Of a DNA stretch of 64,000 nt, positions 1-13,905 are shown piece by piece. How positions within the stretch are numbered: position 1 is the stretch's first letter; every line of letters begins with the position of its first letter. A program made the position numbers and the translations under genes. Source of the stretch: Phialocephala subalpina (taxonomy: Eukaryota > Ascomycota > Leotiomycetes > Helotiales > Mollisiaceae); the NCBI GenBank assembly GCA_900073065.1, contig FJOG01000063.1, positions 63,603-127,602 on the forward strand, read 5' to 3'. Under the pieces are notes generated by a model that saw nothing but the letters and a program-made list of their open reading frames with translations, did no database searches and had not been told where the DNA came from.

Positions 1-3000
1 AGATTAGGACTCGAACTTTTTGCAAGACAGAGCACGCATGGAGCGGTCCGAGGGCATCATGAATCGTGTTGAATAATGACCGAGCCACGAATGTTACCAA
101 GGTCGGTGTATAAATATCATCCACCTCGAAACGAGTCCGTGAGCAAACATGATCAATCTCGGCACACAAGTGTCTAGCCTTGAACGCAGGCTGTTGACTT
201 GGGGGCAAAGGATGCCTGGGAGAGCCAAGCTCTTCCATTTGTTTTGTGGCCTCTGCTGCATATCGCTGCTTCTCATTTCTCCGGAAGTATTTTTCCATGT
301 TGCTCAGTGGATCCATGCTTGTGAACATGATTGCAATGACATCGGTAAAGTTCGAAGCGAGGCACTCGAAGAATAGGTCCTGTCCAAGCTGCCGCTTGAG
401 TAGACCTTCGACATTGGGGGGCGTTTCTCCACGTTTAGTGCTGAATAAGATTCCAGTAGCATAAGCCATGGTCCTAGCGAAACATTTTTGAATCAAACTT
501 TTTTCGCTGATATCAAGTAGTAAAGCAAGTTCCGTTAGCGATTCCTCCTGAACCCTCATAATCATGATCGCCGTGGCCTCGTCTTGGGCTTGCTCAAAGA
601 GTTCCCGAAGCGTGGCAAATCCAAAGATGGCAAATGGTATTTGCTCTATCTTCCCTTCATTCTCCTCATCGAGCCAGGTGTACAAGAGTTGGGGGGCGAA
701 AAGCGTAAATAAGTGTTGAGGACCGTCAAGATTCCGAGACAAGGAGATATCTGCCAAACACTTTGTCGAATGTTTAGCACACTCCGGGAGTTGGCCAGCA
801 CTCTCAAAAATATTGTAGATGCACCGTCGCAGCAGGGTAGGCCAAGACGATGCCAACGTGGCAAAGACGTGTTGTCGAAAGTCAATTTCCTCGATTCGCT
901 CAGAGTCTGTTGGCAGATGGTCGAGAACATCCTTGAACAGCTTTTCGTGCTCCGACATCGCGTACAGGTTGAAGACTTGCGGTAGGCGTTTGTCAATGTA
1001 AAACTTGACGGAAATATTGCTGCTCTTCAGAATTCCGAAGAGAATCGATCGCGGAGAGGGCAGATCAAGGTCAGAGCCATAATCTGGACTCACTTTCAGA
1101 AGGAAGAACAGTAGTTCCGCTATGCTTTTCTGGACTGTTGGTGATCCTATTTTCTTGTTGAGAATCTTGGTGATGATGTGTTTGTACATCTCATGAGCCC
1201 AATCGGCGACCAAGCTGCCATCTTGCTCCGACCAGAAAGGTCCTAGCGCTATAAGAACATCTATGCACATTGTCCATAACACTTCGCAACGATCATATTG
1301 GTCGAGGCCAACAACTTCGGTGAGATCTTCTGCAATCTTGGCAGCATCATCGGCATCAACAATAAGCTCCGATTGTAGAACGTCTTGGAGGAGTTGGCCA
1401 CTGGCTAGAACATCTTCAGGCTCCAAGGCAACGATGTAGTCGACAAATGTAGATGGCACATGCCCCCTTAGATCAGGAGCTGCGGTGCAAGCAGACATGA
1501 GTACAAGCTGTCCGGTGACTACACAATAGAACGAGCCTGTCCACATTTTGAGTGAAAGATGCTCTCTTGGCACGGAGATATGTTCAATGTCACTCCCAGA
1601 TTTAGTGGGCGTACCAGAGAAGTAGTCGTCGATGTCCATCGGATCGTCGCCAGCGTCAGAAGACGGCTTGTCAGTCATCTTTTGATTCCGATCGAGCTTA
1701 TCCGCAATCATAACGAAGAATTGCAACAGATGTGGGACTTTCTCGGACATCTCGATGAAATCACTAGACCTACATGATGGCAGGTAAGGCTGAACACACT
1801 GGAGCAGTGTCTCTTTCATAGACAGAGCGATTCTCCGGTCTCGGGACTGAAGTTCGCCAACAAATGTAACAAGATCGTTGGTCAATTCCGATAGTGTAGA
1901 TTCGAGAGAGTGACGATGAGGCGAGTTCGCATTCGTCATGTGGGCGGTCAGAATTAGCATTCCAAGACAGCCATAGATTGCGCTGCGGAAAATGTCGCCC
2001 GAGAAAGACGACGAACGATGGTAGTCATGCCAGTCTTGCAATATATCTGTACACTTCGGCTGCAGAAGCTCCAAGAGAAGCTTTCTTGATGAAAGGAAGT
2101 GGGTAGTGTTACTGGTGAAGGCAACACAACCATTTTTCGATTTAGGAGGACATGAAGAACAAGGCGGTCGAGCAGAAGCACTTGAGTCGTCTAGCAAAAG
2201 AAGATAACTGTCAACATACTCGGTTAGCAAATAATATTGCCATGCTTGTGCGACTGGTCCACATGGCATGAGGGAGATCGGAGATATAGCCAGAAGGGGG
2301 AGGCCTAAGCATGTCCGAATAAGGTCCACGAGGTGAAATGGCTGGACATGAATTGCAAAGCGCATGGCAAATGTTCTATCAACTTCGAGAAAATCAGTAT
2401 GCCCTTCATTTCACTAGAAGATACGAGGCGCTCTTACCTGGATTCCACCGAGCAAAAAGCCATCTAAGGATATGCTGCGATACTGCAAGACTTGCTGCCG
2501 GAGTCTCTGTGACCTTTGCATGGAGCAGATGGGTGATAAGAATAATGCTCGAATCGCAAAGAACCGCGGGGCCGTTCGTGTCAGCAGCGGTGATTATTGA
2601 GCTCACGTCCTCTCCAATGTCGTGGTACTTTACCAGCTGTCTTGCAACGAGAGCATGGAGCTGAAGCGACGCGGCACGACAAGTAGTCGAAAATGTTAAT
2701 GATCGAATTCCGATATGCCAAAGTTGCATCCATTCTACAGAATCCAGCTCCGTGGCCACATTCTGGTTGACGCAGCTGGAATATGTCAGTCAGTTGCAGA
2801 AGCATCAAATTTGTGTACTTACCTTGCCATGGCGATCAGCGCCCATGAAGCAATATTCCCTCTCTTGTCTCCTGCACATTGATGGAGTTGACCAAGCAGG
2901 CAGGTCAGTTCAGAGGCTGAGAGCTGAGTCTCCTGTAGAATAAAAGGAAGCATCTGCAACTCGGCCGCTCTTGATTTCTCATCCGTCCCCTGCAAGGGAC

Positions 3001-4499
3001 TCAAAATGCGATCCAGAGCTCGTGTAGTGCGCTGCCTTTTGAGGGGGTGCTTATCTTCATCGCGTATATCATCCTGCATGGCGGCTCTTTTCATTTTCTG
3101 GCCTAAACTCACTAATCGCTCGAGTGTCCCGATAATTAGAAGGAGTGCCCAATTACGTTCGGCGCTCGTGTTGTGCGGTCTCAATTGAAAGAGATCGAGG
3201 TGAAATGCTGACGCATGAGGGGTCCTGTCCTGATCTACCAACTCCAAATCATCCAGCTGAAGCTGATTCCGTTCAGAACGTGCGGAGTAATCTGCCGTCA
3301 GGGAATCTAAAAGCTCCTCCAGATTTGAGGTGGCATCAGCAGTCTCCTCATCCTTTACCGCTCGTTCTAGGTGGCGAAAGATAGAGAACAAGAAAATGAA
3401 CATCTCATCTCTGACATTGTTGAGCATCTCATCCTTAGCGAGAGTTTTGCCTTGCCAAATACGAGATAGGATAGGAATTGTTGTGCAAGCAATTGATTTC
3501 GAGATGGCTATCCGATCCGTGCGTGTATAACGTAGGACTGCGTTGAGGATAGCAAAGGCAGTCTGATGCGACTGGCCTACAGTTGAGCCTTGCAAGAATC
3601 GTAGGACACAGTCTGCGATTGGTGAGTATATCTCGGGCAATGGCGCGTTTGGTGCAGAAACAAGGAGAAGTATGGTTTGGAGGAGATCAGAGATGTGTTG
3701 GTTGATTTGGGGCTTCAGCCTGGTTTGGCTACGGCTGGAATTCCTAGCCATGGAATTAGAACTTTGACCAGTCCCGAGACCTGAAGAGGTACGTGGTAGC
3801 TCGGACAGCTCATCGTCGGGATCGCCTAGAAGTTCATTGATACTCCGCAAGCAGAATTCCGCGATTCTGATCCATACTTGGTCCTTCAACCGCTCTGCAT
3901 TCGGCAGACTTTCAAAAAGCGCGGGAAGAGCTTTGAAATAGTGATCGGCAATGTGCTCGCAGAACCCTCCATCGGCTGTCGGAAGAACTTGTATAATATG
4001 ATCTGCCACGGCACACACTGTTTTATCCTTGAGCTTAGGAGCTCCGGTCTTCACGACCACTCGAAGGACATCGCTACAGTCTCTGAGCCTGGTGGTGGCT
4101 GCCTCCCTGATAAGTTTGGTTTTTGCTGCCAGTAGAGCTTGCTTCTCCTTAAGGACACATTTGAAGAGAACTTCGTAGATTTTGTGGTAGGACTTGTCGG
4201 TCAAAACGTCACTATACGTCAAAGGTCAGCTCCGAAGAAAGTCTGCTGTTAATTGTAACCTACATGTTTGCCCTATAGAATCTGTTGGAGGCGAAGGCAG
4301 CTTTCAAATCTACAGAAAGTTTAGTCGTATACATAATAATTGTTGGCAATTATTTGACGTACCTGTTACTGCCTCTGAGCGTGCCTTGATGCCCCCGGTC
4401 TCTATCAACGCTGTTGCGACTTAGCCTGGGACACAAAATGGAGAAGTAGGCCGTACCTATAAGTTGATCAAGTCGTCTTGTCTCATTTGACTCGCCCAT
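1..4499 (-). CDS. TEL1: Serine/threonine kinase Tel1 (ATM orthologue), N-terminal half, cut by window edge
   Basis: Tel1/ATM is a PI3K-like kinase that senses double-strand breaks and maintains telomeres. The start ATG is at 4499 and begins MGESNETRRLDQLI. Short exons (4499-4457, about 4410-4363, one near 4310-4262, then from 4211) splice into a TAN-like motif (ALIETGGIKARSEAVTDLK), typical of the Tel1/ATM N-terminus. The long exon 4211-2820 encodes a helical-repeat protein. After introns near 2819-2776 and 2440-2380 the frame stays open without a stop to position 1. About 1,400 residues are visible, all N-terminal helical solenoid; the FAT, kinase and FATC domains must lie left of the window. 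The ORF that seems to start at 4222 uses TTG and is only an internal exon. It is divergent from NUP192 across a shared upstream region. The family call is by sequence recognition of the TAN region, architecture and size. Confidence 0.9.
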
Positions 4500-5135
4500 G
4501 ATGACAGGGATCGACACGAGTGTCTTCAGTGCATTGCTATGAATCAGACGTGGATCGCAAAGGATTGTATCCGAAGACTCGGGAAGGCTGAGGATGTTGA
4601 CGACCCAGGCCAGAAAGATTTAGCGCAATTACGGAACTAAGGTACCGGAAGCCGAAAATGTGGCCATTGAATTCATTTGATGGTGAAGTTGATGCGCTGT
4701 CTGGGTGGGAGGAGCGCAATTCGGGGGTTCAGGGTCGTTGTGTTGTGGTTTGATACGAGTAGACAACTTCGAAGTTCGCCGACGCGATCAGGCTCTCAAA
4801 GTACGGCTTTTATCGCCGAGGTGTACGTTTATAAAGCTTTGCCGCTAGGATCTTGCATAGTCTAGCCTAATACGGATAGGTTCAAATACAGAGACACCGA
4901 GGGTGCGATCGCTTGTTCTTCGCGAGGCTGAACTTTTGAACGCGCCAAAAATCAACATCGCCTAGATGTCAATGTCCAGCAACTTCTGAATACACACCAC
5001 GCCGCCACAGCATCTGCGACTCTTCGATCGCCATCGCGAAGAATCCATGTCCTTCATTTAGAACATCGATTGTCTCATGCTGACTTCACAAGCACATCTC
5101 GTCTGCCCGCGTTCTTTAGCGCATTGAGGTCAACG
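4500..5135. promoter_or_regulatory. Divergent intergenic region between TEL1 and NUP192
   Basis: These 636 bases separate two start codons that point away from each other, so the region must hold both promoters. No ORF here looks coding. A purine/pyrimidine-rich stretch precedes the NUP192 start. I see no clear TATA box. The promoter role is inferred from gene orientation. Confidence 0.5.
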
Positions 5136-8100
5136 ATGACGGACCAGAACAGCTTGCAGAGCTTGCAAGCTCTGTATGCTGACCTTCTTGCGCTGTCCGA
5201 AGCGCGGCTAACGAGTCTCGAACGCTTGGGAAATCAGCTCGACGCCCATGTGAAGGATTTTCGGAGCCTGCTGGACAAGAAAGTTCGCAATGAACAGAGC
5301 CGGCAGACTTTAGCAACGGGTATGAATTGTTGGACACACTATGACGCATCTGCTAACTGAAACTTGTAGGCAAGTTAGACTTCGATGGCGACCAATACAC
5401 TGTCAATGAGGAGTTCAAGCAGGGTGCCCTGAATGTTGCAGACGAGCTGAATATCGACGAGCTCGACGCTGCGCGGATCTGCCTAGAAGTTCAGGAGGAA
5501 ACAGATTCGTCTGGACGATCCCTTCTCACAAATTCGATTGTACTATTCCATCAGCGGCGGAAACATCTTCTGGACTGCCTTCGATTGCTTGTGCAACTGT
5601 CTGCGGATGTGAATCTGGATGAGGATCTTCGGGCAGCATTACAGGCCGTTGTTCAACAAGTCGTTCAGCCTCAGAATGGGTCGTATGCCTTTGCCCAGAA
5701 ATGTCTTGTGGCAATGAGAGACATAAAGTCTTGGCTCCAGACGCTTGGGGAGAAGCTGACTGGGGCGTCCGTGCTTGGCCAGGCTCAACAAGAGGAAATC
5801 CTGGAGGCAATCGAATATCAAAGGGTTAGCCTCGTGAAACAGCACGAGTCTCTCGGTATCATAATACACTATTTTGTGAAGGAAAACCGAGCCCATTCGG
5901 CGGAGTTCGAGACAGTCCTTGGAGTACTCAAGAAAGCAGATAAATACGACAACCTGTTGGTACATTATTTTCCGGCACTATCGAGCTTCGTCACGCGTTT
6001 TGGAGGTCCAGAAGGAGGAGCAACAATAGTAGAGGCAAGGCGTTTGCACGAACAGATTTTCAAACCCTACGATGAAGATCCTTGGACGCTGCCTTATGTT
6101 CACGCTGCATTTAGAGCATGGTGGCTGGCTGAGTACAGTGGATGGTATGGAGAGAATCACGATGGAAGTATCCCCGAAAATCAGCTCGAGGATGAAGCTA
6201 GACAACGATCGAAACAATATTCGGAGTCTCTCAAGGAAAAAGCGTTTGATTTCATCTTGGCCATCTCCGCCGATGTAAGAGCTGTGGACTGGCAAGACCC
6301 TGCCCGACAAGGCCTTCGCCAATGGCTGCAACGAAATCCAGTTCCAGCTATATTGCCTGATCCCATTCCATTCTCCGACTTCTTCAAAAACACGATGATG
6401 GAGCAATTGGAAACCTTTATCGAAGTTTTCATCACCAATCTGCCAGATGTCCTTAGGAGACTTCGGGTTGATGAGGACGAGCAACGACAGGTCAGCAAGG
6501 ATCACGAACACGATCTAAATCTGGAAAGATTTCTTGTCATCATAGCATATGTCTTTGAGGGTCGCCCAAAAGCCGCTTTGGAAGGTTTCTGGGATGTTCC
6601 AGATGGGGCACTTCTTGGTTTTGTGCACTGGGCCTCAAAACGAGCCTCAACGCCACTAGTCACAACATTCTGTGAAATGCTTCAAGCCATCTCTGGAGAC
6701 GAGGAGTGCGCTACAGCGGCTCACGTGTTCTTGCTCGACGAAGGAAGTCAGTCATCAGGGAAAATGAGGAGGACCCACTCTTTGACGTGGAATCAAATAT
6801 TCAAAGAGCTCACTTTCTTCTCGTCGAAAATCCGAGATCGCCCAGTACTACCACAAAGCCATGGATATCGTCCAGGAAAACCCAACGTCGATTTGGCCGA
6901 AGCAGAGCCCGAATCAGCCATGATGCTGGAGTGCTACCTTAGATTAATCACACGGCTGTGCACTGAGAGTGAGGCAGCCAGATCGTTCATTGCTCAACAT
7001 CCCACTTTTAATCTGAGTGAGCTTTTGTTCCAGCTAGCAAGTAGCTCTATCCAACCTCGTCTCAGAGCATGTGCGTTCACGGCTTTGAGATCTCTTCTCA
7101 GCCATAAAACGAGAGAAGCTGGTGAGTATATCTGGGCTGCACTAGATGTATGGATTGTTGGCGGCTATGCTCCCGGATCTGCGATGTCAAAATCTTCCTC
7201 ATCTGTTTCGACTACACCGGCCATTGCAATCGATGCAATTCTGAAAGGGTTGGCGAAGGGCTTCGAGGAACCAAATGCCTTCGTCCAACTACTTCAAGCC
7301 CTTGTCGCCCCTTACGCCGACGACTCTGGTCTCCACGATGGGCTACCTTTTCCCGAAACACTGGGCATATCTAGCCGTCAGCCTGGCATCGATCCGTATA
7401 TCGATTTCGCTATGGGTCAGATTTTTGGAGGTCAGTCCACGGAACTTCCAGAAATGCAGACACGGCTCCTGCAGTTGAGTTGTCTCGACCTCATTGCGAC
7501 ATGTCTAGATACCTTCAACGAAGATTTAGTCATTTTCGCAGATCGATCGAAGGTTGGGGTGGATCTGGCAATCAAGGTGTCAAGCCTCAAGAATTATGTT
7601 CTCCTCCACCCTTTCTCACGGGTCATGGAATGGTTGTTCAACGATAAAGTCATGGCAGCACTGTTTTCCGCTGTTCACCAGGATCCAGGGGAGGTAGCCC
7701 GAGCGCCTCCAGATTCGCCACAGATTCTGTGTCTCTTACGCGGTCTACATGTGATCACGAAGATATTGGAGCTACAACCTACTTACCTGGACATCATTCG
7801 ACAGCTAATAAAAGAACAACCAAATTATCGGCGTAACCCAGTCTCCAATGCTGCGTTTGGGTCTTTTGAAGATGGTATTGTCAATCATCTTGTCCTGATT
7901 CCTGATCTTGGCCGATACTGTGGTACTGGTCACCCGGACCTTGTGATCGCGTCTTTGACACTCCTCGAAAAGCTATCGGCCTCTCCGCGGCTCTCTTCAG
8001 CGGCGGCTGTTCGAGGACGGCGATCAGACCGAAACAAAGTTCTCGCTGCCTTAGATGACGATGCTGAAACGATTTCCAGAATTCTCCTCCGAGAAATGGA

Positions 8101-10291
8101 GTCGGGCATCGATGTCAATGAAGGACCGGATTCTCCCGCTTTCGTAATCAGAATTCGCATTCTCGACTTCTTGATTGCTTGCCTCCGAAGTAGTCCGGGT
8201 CAGCCAACGATAGCCCACCTTTTACTAGGCTTTCAGTGCGGCACACGAGGTTTGAGTATTGATGGAACCAGCGCCTTCAGTCGTGGGGTGTCTTTATTTC
8301 ATACGATCCTCGATCTAGTACTGAATGCGCCTGTCTTGGACGAAGTCGGCGTGTCCTCTTGGTCGGTGCTTTTGAGCTCGAAGGGTCTACAGGTATTGAA
8401 GGCTCTCTGGCAAGCACCAATATCTTCGGAAATCACGATGACAGAAATGCGAACTCACGATGCGTTCTTCCTGTTCTTCGTGAAAGAACCAGTCATTCAG
8501 CCTGACCTGCTCTGGGATGGAGTATCTGCAGCTGATCCAGCATTCCTGTTTTCGCCATCGTCGTCTTGTCTTTCGACGTTCTTATCTCGGAGGGCTCACA
8601 TGCTACAGTATCTTGCGACAGAGCTTCATCAAGTCTCGCTCAGCCACGCACCGTCATTGAAGCAACGCATTTTCGAGACTTTGCTAGGCTCAACGACTGT
8701 TGACGACGGGCAGAAGATAGATCATGCCACAGTATTCGACTGGTTCGACTTCTTGGAACCAGACTACCCTAATATGCTCAATGAACCAGAAGCTTCGTGC
8801 TTTAGAGATATTGACTTCTCTGTATGTACCGACGATGAGGATGATGTCTCTGTTTACAATCTTCCGAAGATTGAAGAGCTCCTCATTTTGAGGCGCGAGG
8901 AATTGGTTCAAACAAAGCGAGTCGAGACTCCACAAGACCTTGCACTCGTGAACGGCCAGGCTCAGGAATTGCTAGAATTCTTTGCGCAGGACAATCATCT
9001 GGTGGCTTTAAATGCATCTCGATTGAAGGTACTAAGGGCTTGGGTTCAACTCATGCTTGTCATGGTCAGATGCGGCGAGTTTGATAGCTCTGATAAAGCT
9101 TCCTTCGTTCTCCGAGCATTACAGACCATCCTGCCGAGATTAGAAAGCGATCTTGAAGCTATTTCAGAAGCTATGCAACTTGCTCAGCTTGCTCAGGCTC
9201 TCATATTCACCTTAGACTTCGGGTCGGATGCCTTCAAGAAGGACAACATGGGAGACCTTGTGGGAGACAAATTATTCCACCTCTTCCAGGTATCACTGAA
9301 GGCGATCACCACCCTTGGCTCTCATACCTCGTTGAAGGAAATGTTCTATAATATCAACTACCGATACTTATCCGGTATGTCAGACGTGGCCAGTCTTTCG
9401 GGCCTGCATAGAAGACATAGTATTCAGACAATAAAGTCTGCAGGAGATCGTTTCATCGACTTGGTTTGTACAGATGCGCAAGGTGGCGAGCCAACATGCA
9501 GAATCGCTGCCTTGCTCGTTCTCGGCGCACTCGTCAAGCTAGGGAACAATGAGAACTCGAAGTACATCATTGAATCCTTAGTTCGACTGAATGTTATCTC
9601 CCTTCTCACCGAGTCAATCCAGGATATGTCAACCGATCTCCAGCAAACTCCGGCTGAGGGTAAGAAATTCTCCCTCATTGCTATTCAATCATGCTGACTT
9701 GACTTAGATGTGGATATGCATTTGTCATATTGTCATGCACGACTCGCCCTCTTGCTTAGCCTATCACAAACACGCCCTGGTGCTGCTGCTGTTCTTAATG
9801 CAGGTCTCTTTCATCTAGTAAAGCTATCGGGTCTCTTCCAAATCGATGCTGATTTGGGTGTTGGTAAGTGATCCTCCCTCGGAGGTTCCCGGGCACAGCT
9901 AACAATTTTAGACATTCAAGGACCTGGTGCTATCACGAAGCACTATAGCCTCCTGACAGCTGTGATGAGAATCATTTGTGCTACGGTGCTGAGTCGAGGG
10001 TCTCAAAATCAACAAACTCTCGATCAAGGGCGCAAATTCCTTACAGATAACCGACTAACGATCCTCGCAATCCTGAAGAAATCCGCTGGGCTTGGCAATA
10101 GCAAGCCAGACGAAAGCATCCAAGATCTAGCGGATGTGTTCATGCTTCTCATGTCTGTGACTGGCTTCATCGAGGTGAGTAATTCTACCAATTTCCTGTC
10201 TCCGGAATGACGACTAATTGGTCCATTCTAGTTTGAGGACCAGTCAAATCAGCAGCAGCGGGGATCCAAAGGCTTGAAGGTGTTCACTTGA
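5136..10291 (+). CDS. NUP192: Nucleoporin Nup192 (Nup205 family), inner ring of the nuclear pore
   Basis: Nup192 is a large alpha-solenoid scaffold of the nuclear pore inner ring. The model has five exons: 5136-5319, 5370-9659, 9708-9863, 9912-10174, 10232-10291. Every intron has GT-AG ends, several have CTAAC/CTAAT branch sites, and the sum is exactly 1,651 codons (1,650 residues), normal for the family. Recognisable family segments include IIHYFVKENR, WWLAEYSGWYG and the all-helical body. The start at 5136 begins MTDQNSLQSLQALYADLL; an in-frame ATG at 5070 would add 22 residues, but the shorter start fits the family N-terminus better. No breaks are seen. The gene is head-to-head with TEL1. 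Confidence 0.93.
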
Positions 10292-11092
10292 GGGTCATAC
10301 ATTTGTTGGGATATTGTGCACAGTAGATAAACAGATCGGCGGTAGCTTTTGGGCGTCAAAAATACCACAGCATCAGCAAGAGTCATGACATGACATGAGA
10401 ATGGCTGGGGATGGATTCCTTGGATGTTTTGACATCAAGATACCAATGAAAGCAATTCTGAAGAACTATGCCGTGCTGTCACACTACTGTATCCTGGGCA
10501 AACTGTGATTCGACTGTAAACAACTTCCTTACCTAACCTGTTCGGATTCTCGTCCTTCTAAAGCTCAATTCTATTCTCTGAAGCTGGTTCCTGGCTTAAG
10601 TTCTTAGGAGCGGGAGCCTGGCTATCGGAAGTTCGTGACGAATGTCCCTGAAATCTCTTCGGCTACACTCAGGATAAATATACCACCTTCACATCACTTT
10701 TGGCATTCCATACCTTTGATAAACTCCGAATTCTCTTATGGCCAGCTACCTGTGGCTTGAAGATAGCAAGAAAATGGCCCTCTCACGTGCTTCACCCCCT
10801 TCGGAAGAAAGCGCCGTTTATCCGGCTTCGGCGGTAACTCTGCCACTATCGCCGTAGCGCTAATGCCGCCCCCATCGTACAAGTTCGCGTCATTGTATTC
10901 ATTGTCAACACATCAACACTTTCTTTCGTCTAGCGATTGTGGCATAACGGCAGGCGCAAACAGATTGGACAATCTATTGTGGAATCCGCGACCTACAACT
11001 ACCCCACCTCTGTTAGGTGGTACACGATCAGTCCCATTCTCGTTCACTAATACCTCAGACTTTAATGTCCGTCAAAGGACCAAGAAAGGTCC
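10292..11092. other. Intergenic region NUP192 - CUL4
   Basis: This carries the 3' end of NUP192 and the upstream region of CUL4. It contains a CACGTG E-box-like hexamer near 10785. A 147-codon ORF at 10863-11306 overlaps the CUL4 start in another frame; it is proline/serine rich and has no family features, so I treat it as chance. Confidence 0.4.
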
Positions 11093-13905
11093 ATGCCGTC
11101 TCCAGAGGAGCTATCTCTCAATAAAGCCAGCAGCCTCCCTCGATCCTCCTCCAAGCGGAAACTTCACGAGCCTAAGAACCCCACCGCGTCACGCTCGACG
11201 TCCGCATCCGAACGCGGAACATCTCCAACACAATCCACCCTCCCTTTCACCAAACGACTTAAAACGTCCCACTCGGCAGCCAACATCGGTCCACCCGCAG
11301 ATATGAGCAGAACACAGAGCATTGGGTCAAGGCCAAAAGTCATTGATCTGACTAGGCCGTCAAACTTCAATCCAAACACTGGGGCAAAGAAGCTGGTGAT
11401 TAAGAATTTGAAACCAACACGGCAGGATGTGGACACATACTATTCGAGGACCTGGGACGAGCTGAATGGGTCCTTATCGTTGATCTTCAAGAGACAACCG
11501 CTGAGACAACCTTTGGAGGTTCTTTGCCGTGGTGTGGAAGCAATATGCAGGAAAGGCGACGCCGAAAAGTTATCCAACCACCTCCGAGACCGGTCCAAGG
11601 CATATCTGGAGAAGGAACTCCTACCCAAAATCGAGCGGGAAGCGGGGTCTGTTAATGTCGAAGGTTTGGCTACTGTACACAAGTACTGGACAGAATGGAG
11701 CAAACAAGCTGTGGGTTACAGTCCAGTCCTGTTGGGTGCTAGCTTATGCTGACTATTGCAGACTCTCATCCGGTCCATATTCAGCTATCTCGATCGATCA
11801 TACCTCCTGAATGAGAAAGACTCCCTACAACTCGAGGATATGGGCATACAGCAATTCCGGCACGCAGTGTTTTCGAAAAGCAAGGAAAAGGATGGCCGAA
11901 AACTTGGAGGAAAAGTCATTGCCGGCATGTGCGACTTGGTACGATATGATCGAGAAAGGGAAGAGGGCTTGTTCAACGCAGCGCTTCTCAAGGACTCGGT
12001 GGTGATGCTACATATCTTCGGAATCTACAGGAAGTCTTTTGAAGGAGAGTTCCTAAAACAGAGTCGGAAATTCTTCGACAGATTTATCGAAGATCAGAGC
12101 AGCTCTCGTATGAAGGACTACATATCAGCCTGCGACAATCTGCTATACAAGGAAGCACTCCGCTGCGATACTTATAATCTTGACAGTAGTACAAAGAGGA
12201 GTCTTCTCGAAGAGGCCCATGAGATACTCATTGAAGGCAACCAGGATCTCCTTCTCGACGCACAAGGACTTGCTGGTCTCCTCAATGCTTCTCTGATGGG
12301 TTCGTTAAAGGCTTTGTACAACTTGCTGAGACTTTCGGCGATCCAGGACAAGTTAAAGAAGCCATTCGAGGCATACATCAAAGAAACTGGATCTTCAATC
12401 GTCAAGGATCCGAAAGTTGATGAAATGGTCGTCCGGCTACTGGAGTTAAAGCGATCACTCGACCTCATTATTCGCGATGCATTCGAGCAGGACGAGAGCT
12501 TTACTTGGAGTCTCAGAGAAGCATTCGGCAACTTCATCAATGATAGCAAGAATACGAAAGCCTGGGGAACCGGGAATTCGAAGGTTGGAGAAATGATTGC
12601 TAAATACATGGATACATTACTTCGTGGAGGCCTCAAGGCAGTACCTCCGTCTCTACAATCGGATGCCAAGGATCGAGATGCGGCCGAGAAGCAAGGTCAA
12701 GCCAGCACAGGTGATGAAGATGCAGAGCTCGACCGACAGCTGGAGCACTCTTTGGAGCTTTTCCGATTCATTGAAGGAAAGGACGTTTTCGAGGCCTTTT
12801 ATAAGAAGGATCTTGCCCGACGAATCTTGATGGCCAGAAGTGCGAGTCAAGACGCTGAACGGACTATGCTCGCCAAGCTCAAGACCGAGTGTGGATTCAG
12901 CTTTACACACAACCTCGAGCAGATGTTCAAGGATCAAGAGCTTGCTCGTGAAGAAATGGCTACGTACAAGGATACCCTCGGAAACAGCAAGGCCGGCATA
13001 GACTTGAGCGTCAACGTCTTGTCAGCAGCTTCGTGGCCGCCGTATGCTGATGTTACTGTCAAGCTACCACCTGAGATTTCGAGAGTCATCGACAAATTTA
13101 GCACTTATTACACAAGCAAGCACACGGGTAGGCGCCTCACTTGGAAGCATGCTCTTGCACACTCTGTCGTAAAAGCGAAATTCAATAAAGGCTACAAGGA
13201 ACTGCTTGTCTCTGCATTCCAAGCTATCGTCCTGGTGCTCTTCAACGACGCCGACCCGAAAGCTGGGCTCTCCTACAAATTCATCCAAGCCGCTACCGGT
13301 CTCGTCGACGCCGAACTCCAACGAACCCTCCAATCCCTCGCCTGCGCCAAGTTCCGAGTCCTCACCAAGAATCCGAAAAGCAGAGAAGTTGGCCCGGAGG
13401 ACAATTTCACCGTCAATCTAGCCTTCTCGGACCCGAAATACAGAGTCAAGATCAACCAGATCCAGTTGAAGGAGACGAAGGAAGAGAATAAGGAGACGCA
13501 TGAGAGAGTACAGCAGGATCGACAGTATGAGACTCAAGCTGCGATTGTAAGGATCATGAAGTCTAGGAAGACGATGACGCATGCGAATTTGGTTAGTGAG
13601 GTTATTGAGCAGACGAAGAGTAGAGGTGCGGTGGAGTTGAGTGAGATTAAAAAGAATATTGAGAGTGAGTTTTCCCTTCGTTTATCCTTTTCATTTCATG
13701 CTTTTGTCGACTCAGTCGACCCACTGGACGTTTCACCTCAGGACCCGACTTTTGAAAAGGAAAAGCCGCGTCCTGAGGATAGACAATGGAGATATTTCAG
13801 CCAATAGGCACTACTCTTGCACAGTACTAACTAGAAGCAGAACTCCTTGAGAAGGATTACATTGAGCGGAACGAAGACACAGGCATGTATGACTACCTAG
13901 CATAG
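11093..13905 (+). CDS. CUL4: Cullin-4, scaffold of a CRL4-type E3 ubiquitin ligase
   Basis: Cul4 holds a DDB1-type substrate adaptor at its N-terminus and Rbx1/E2 at its C-terminus. Three exons (11093-11710, 11762-13664, 13841-13905) give 861 residues; the last intron has a perfect TACTAAC branch at 13825-13831. Residues 1-100 are a disordered basic leader. The segment KKLVIKNLKP is the hallmark that precedes the Cul4 cullin repeats. The cullin homology region follows (for example DLARRILMARSAS). The winged-helix C-terminus carries the neddylation motif IVRIMKSRK, with the acceptor lysine near residue 806. The last short exon supplies the conserved LLEKDYIERNEDTGMYDYLA end. Reading past 13664 without splicing would instead give an unrelated tail ending at 13807, so the splice is well supported. 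Intact. Confidence 0.94.

Noticed and set aside
1..30. GTTCGAGTCC-like T-arm on the minus strand
   Set aside because: It lies inside the uninterrupted TEL1 coding frame and has no cloverleaf.
10863..11306. 147-codon plus-strand ORF overlapping the CUL4 start
   Set aside because: Different frame from CUL4, low-complexity, no splice or domain support.
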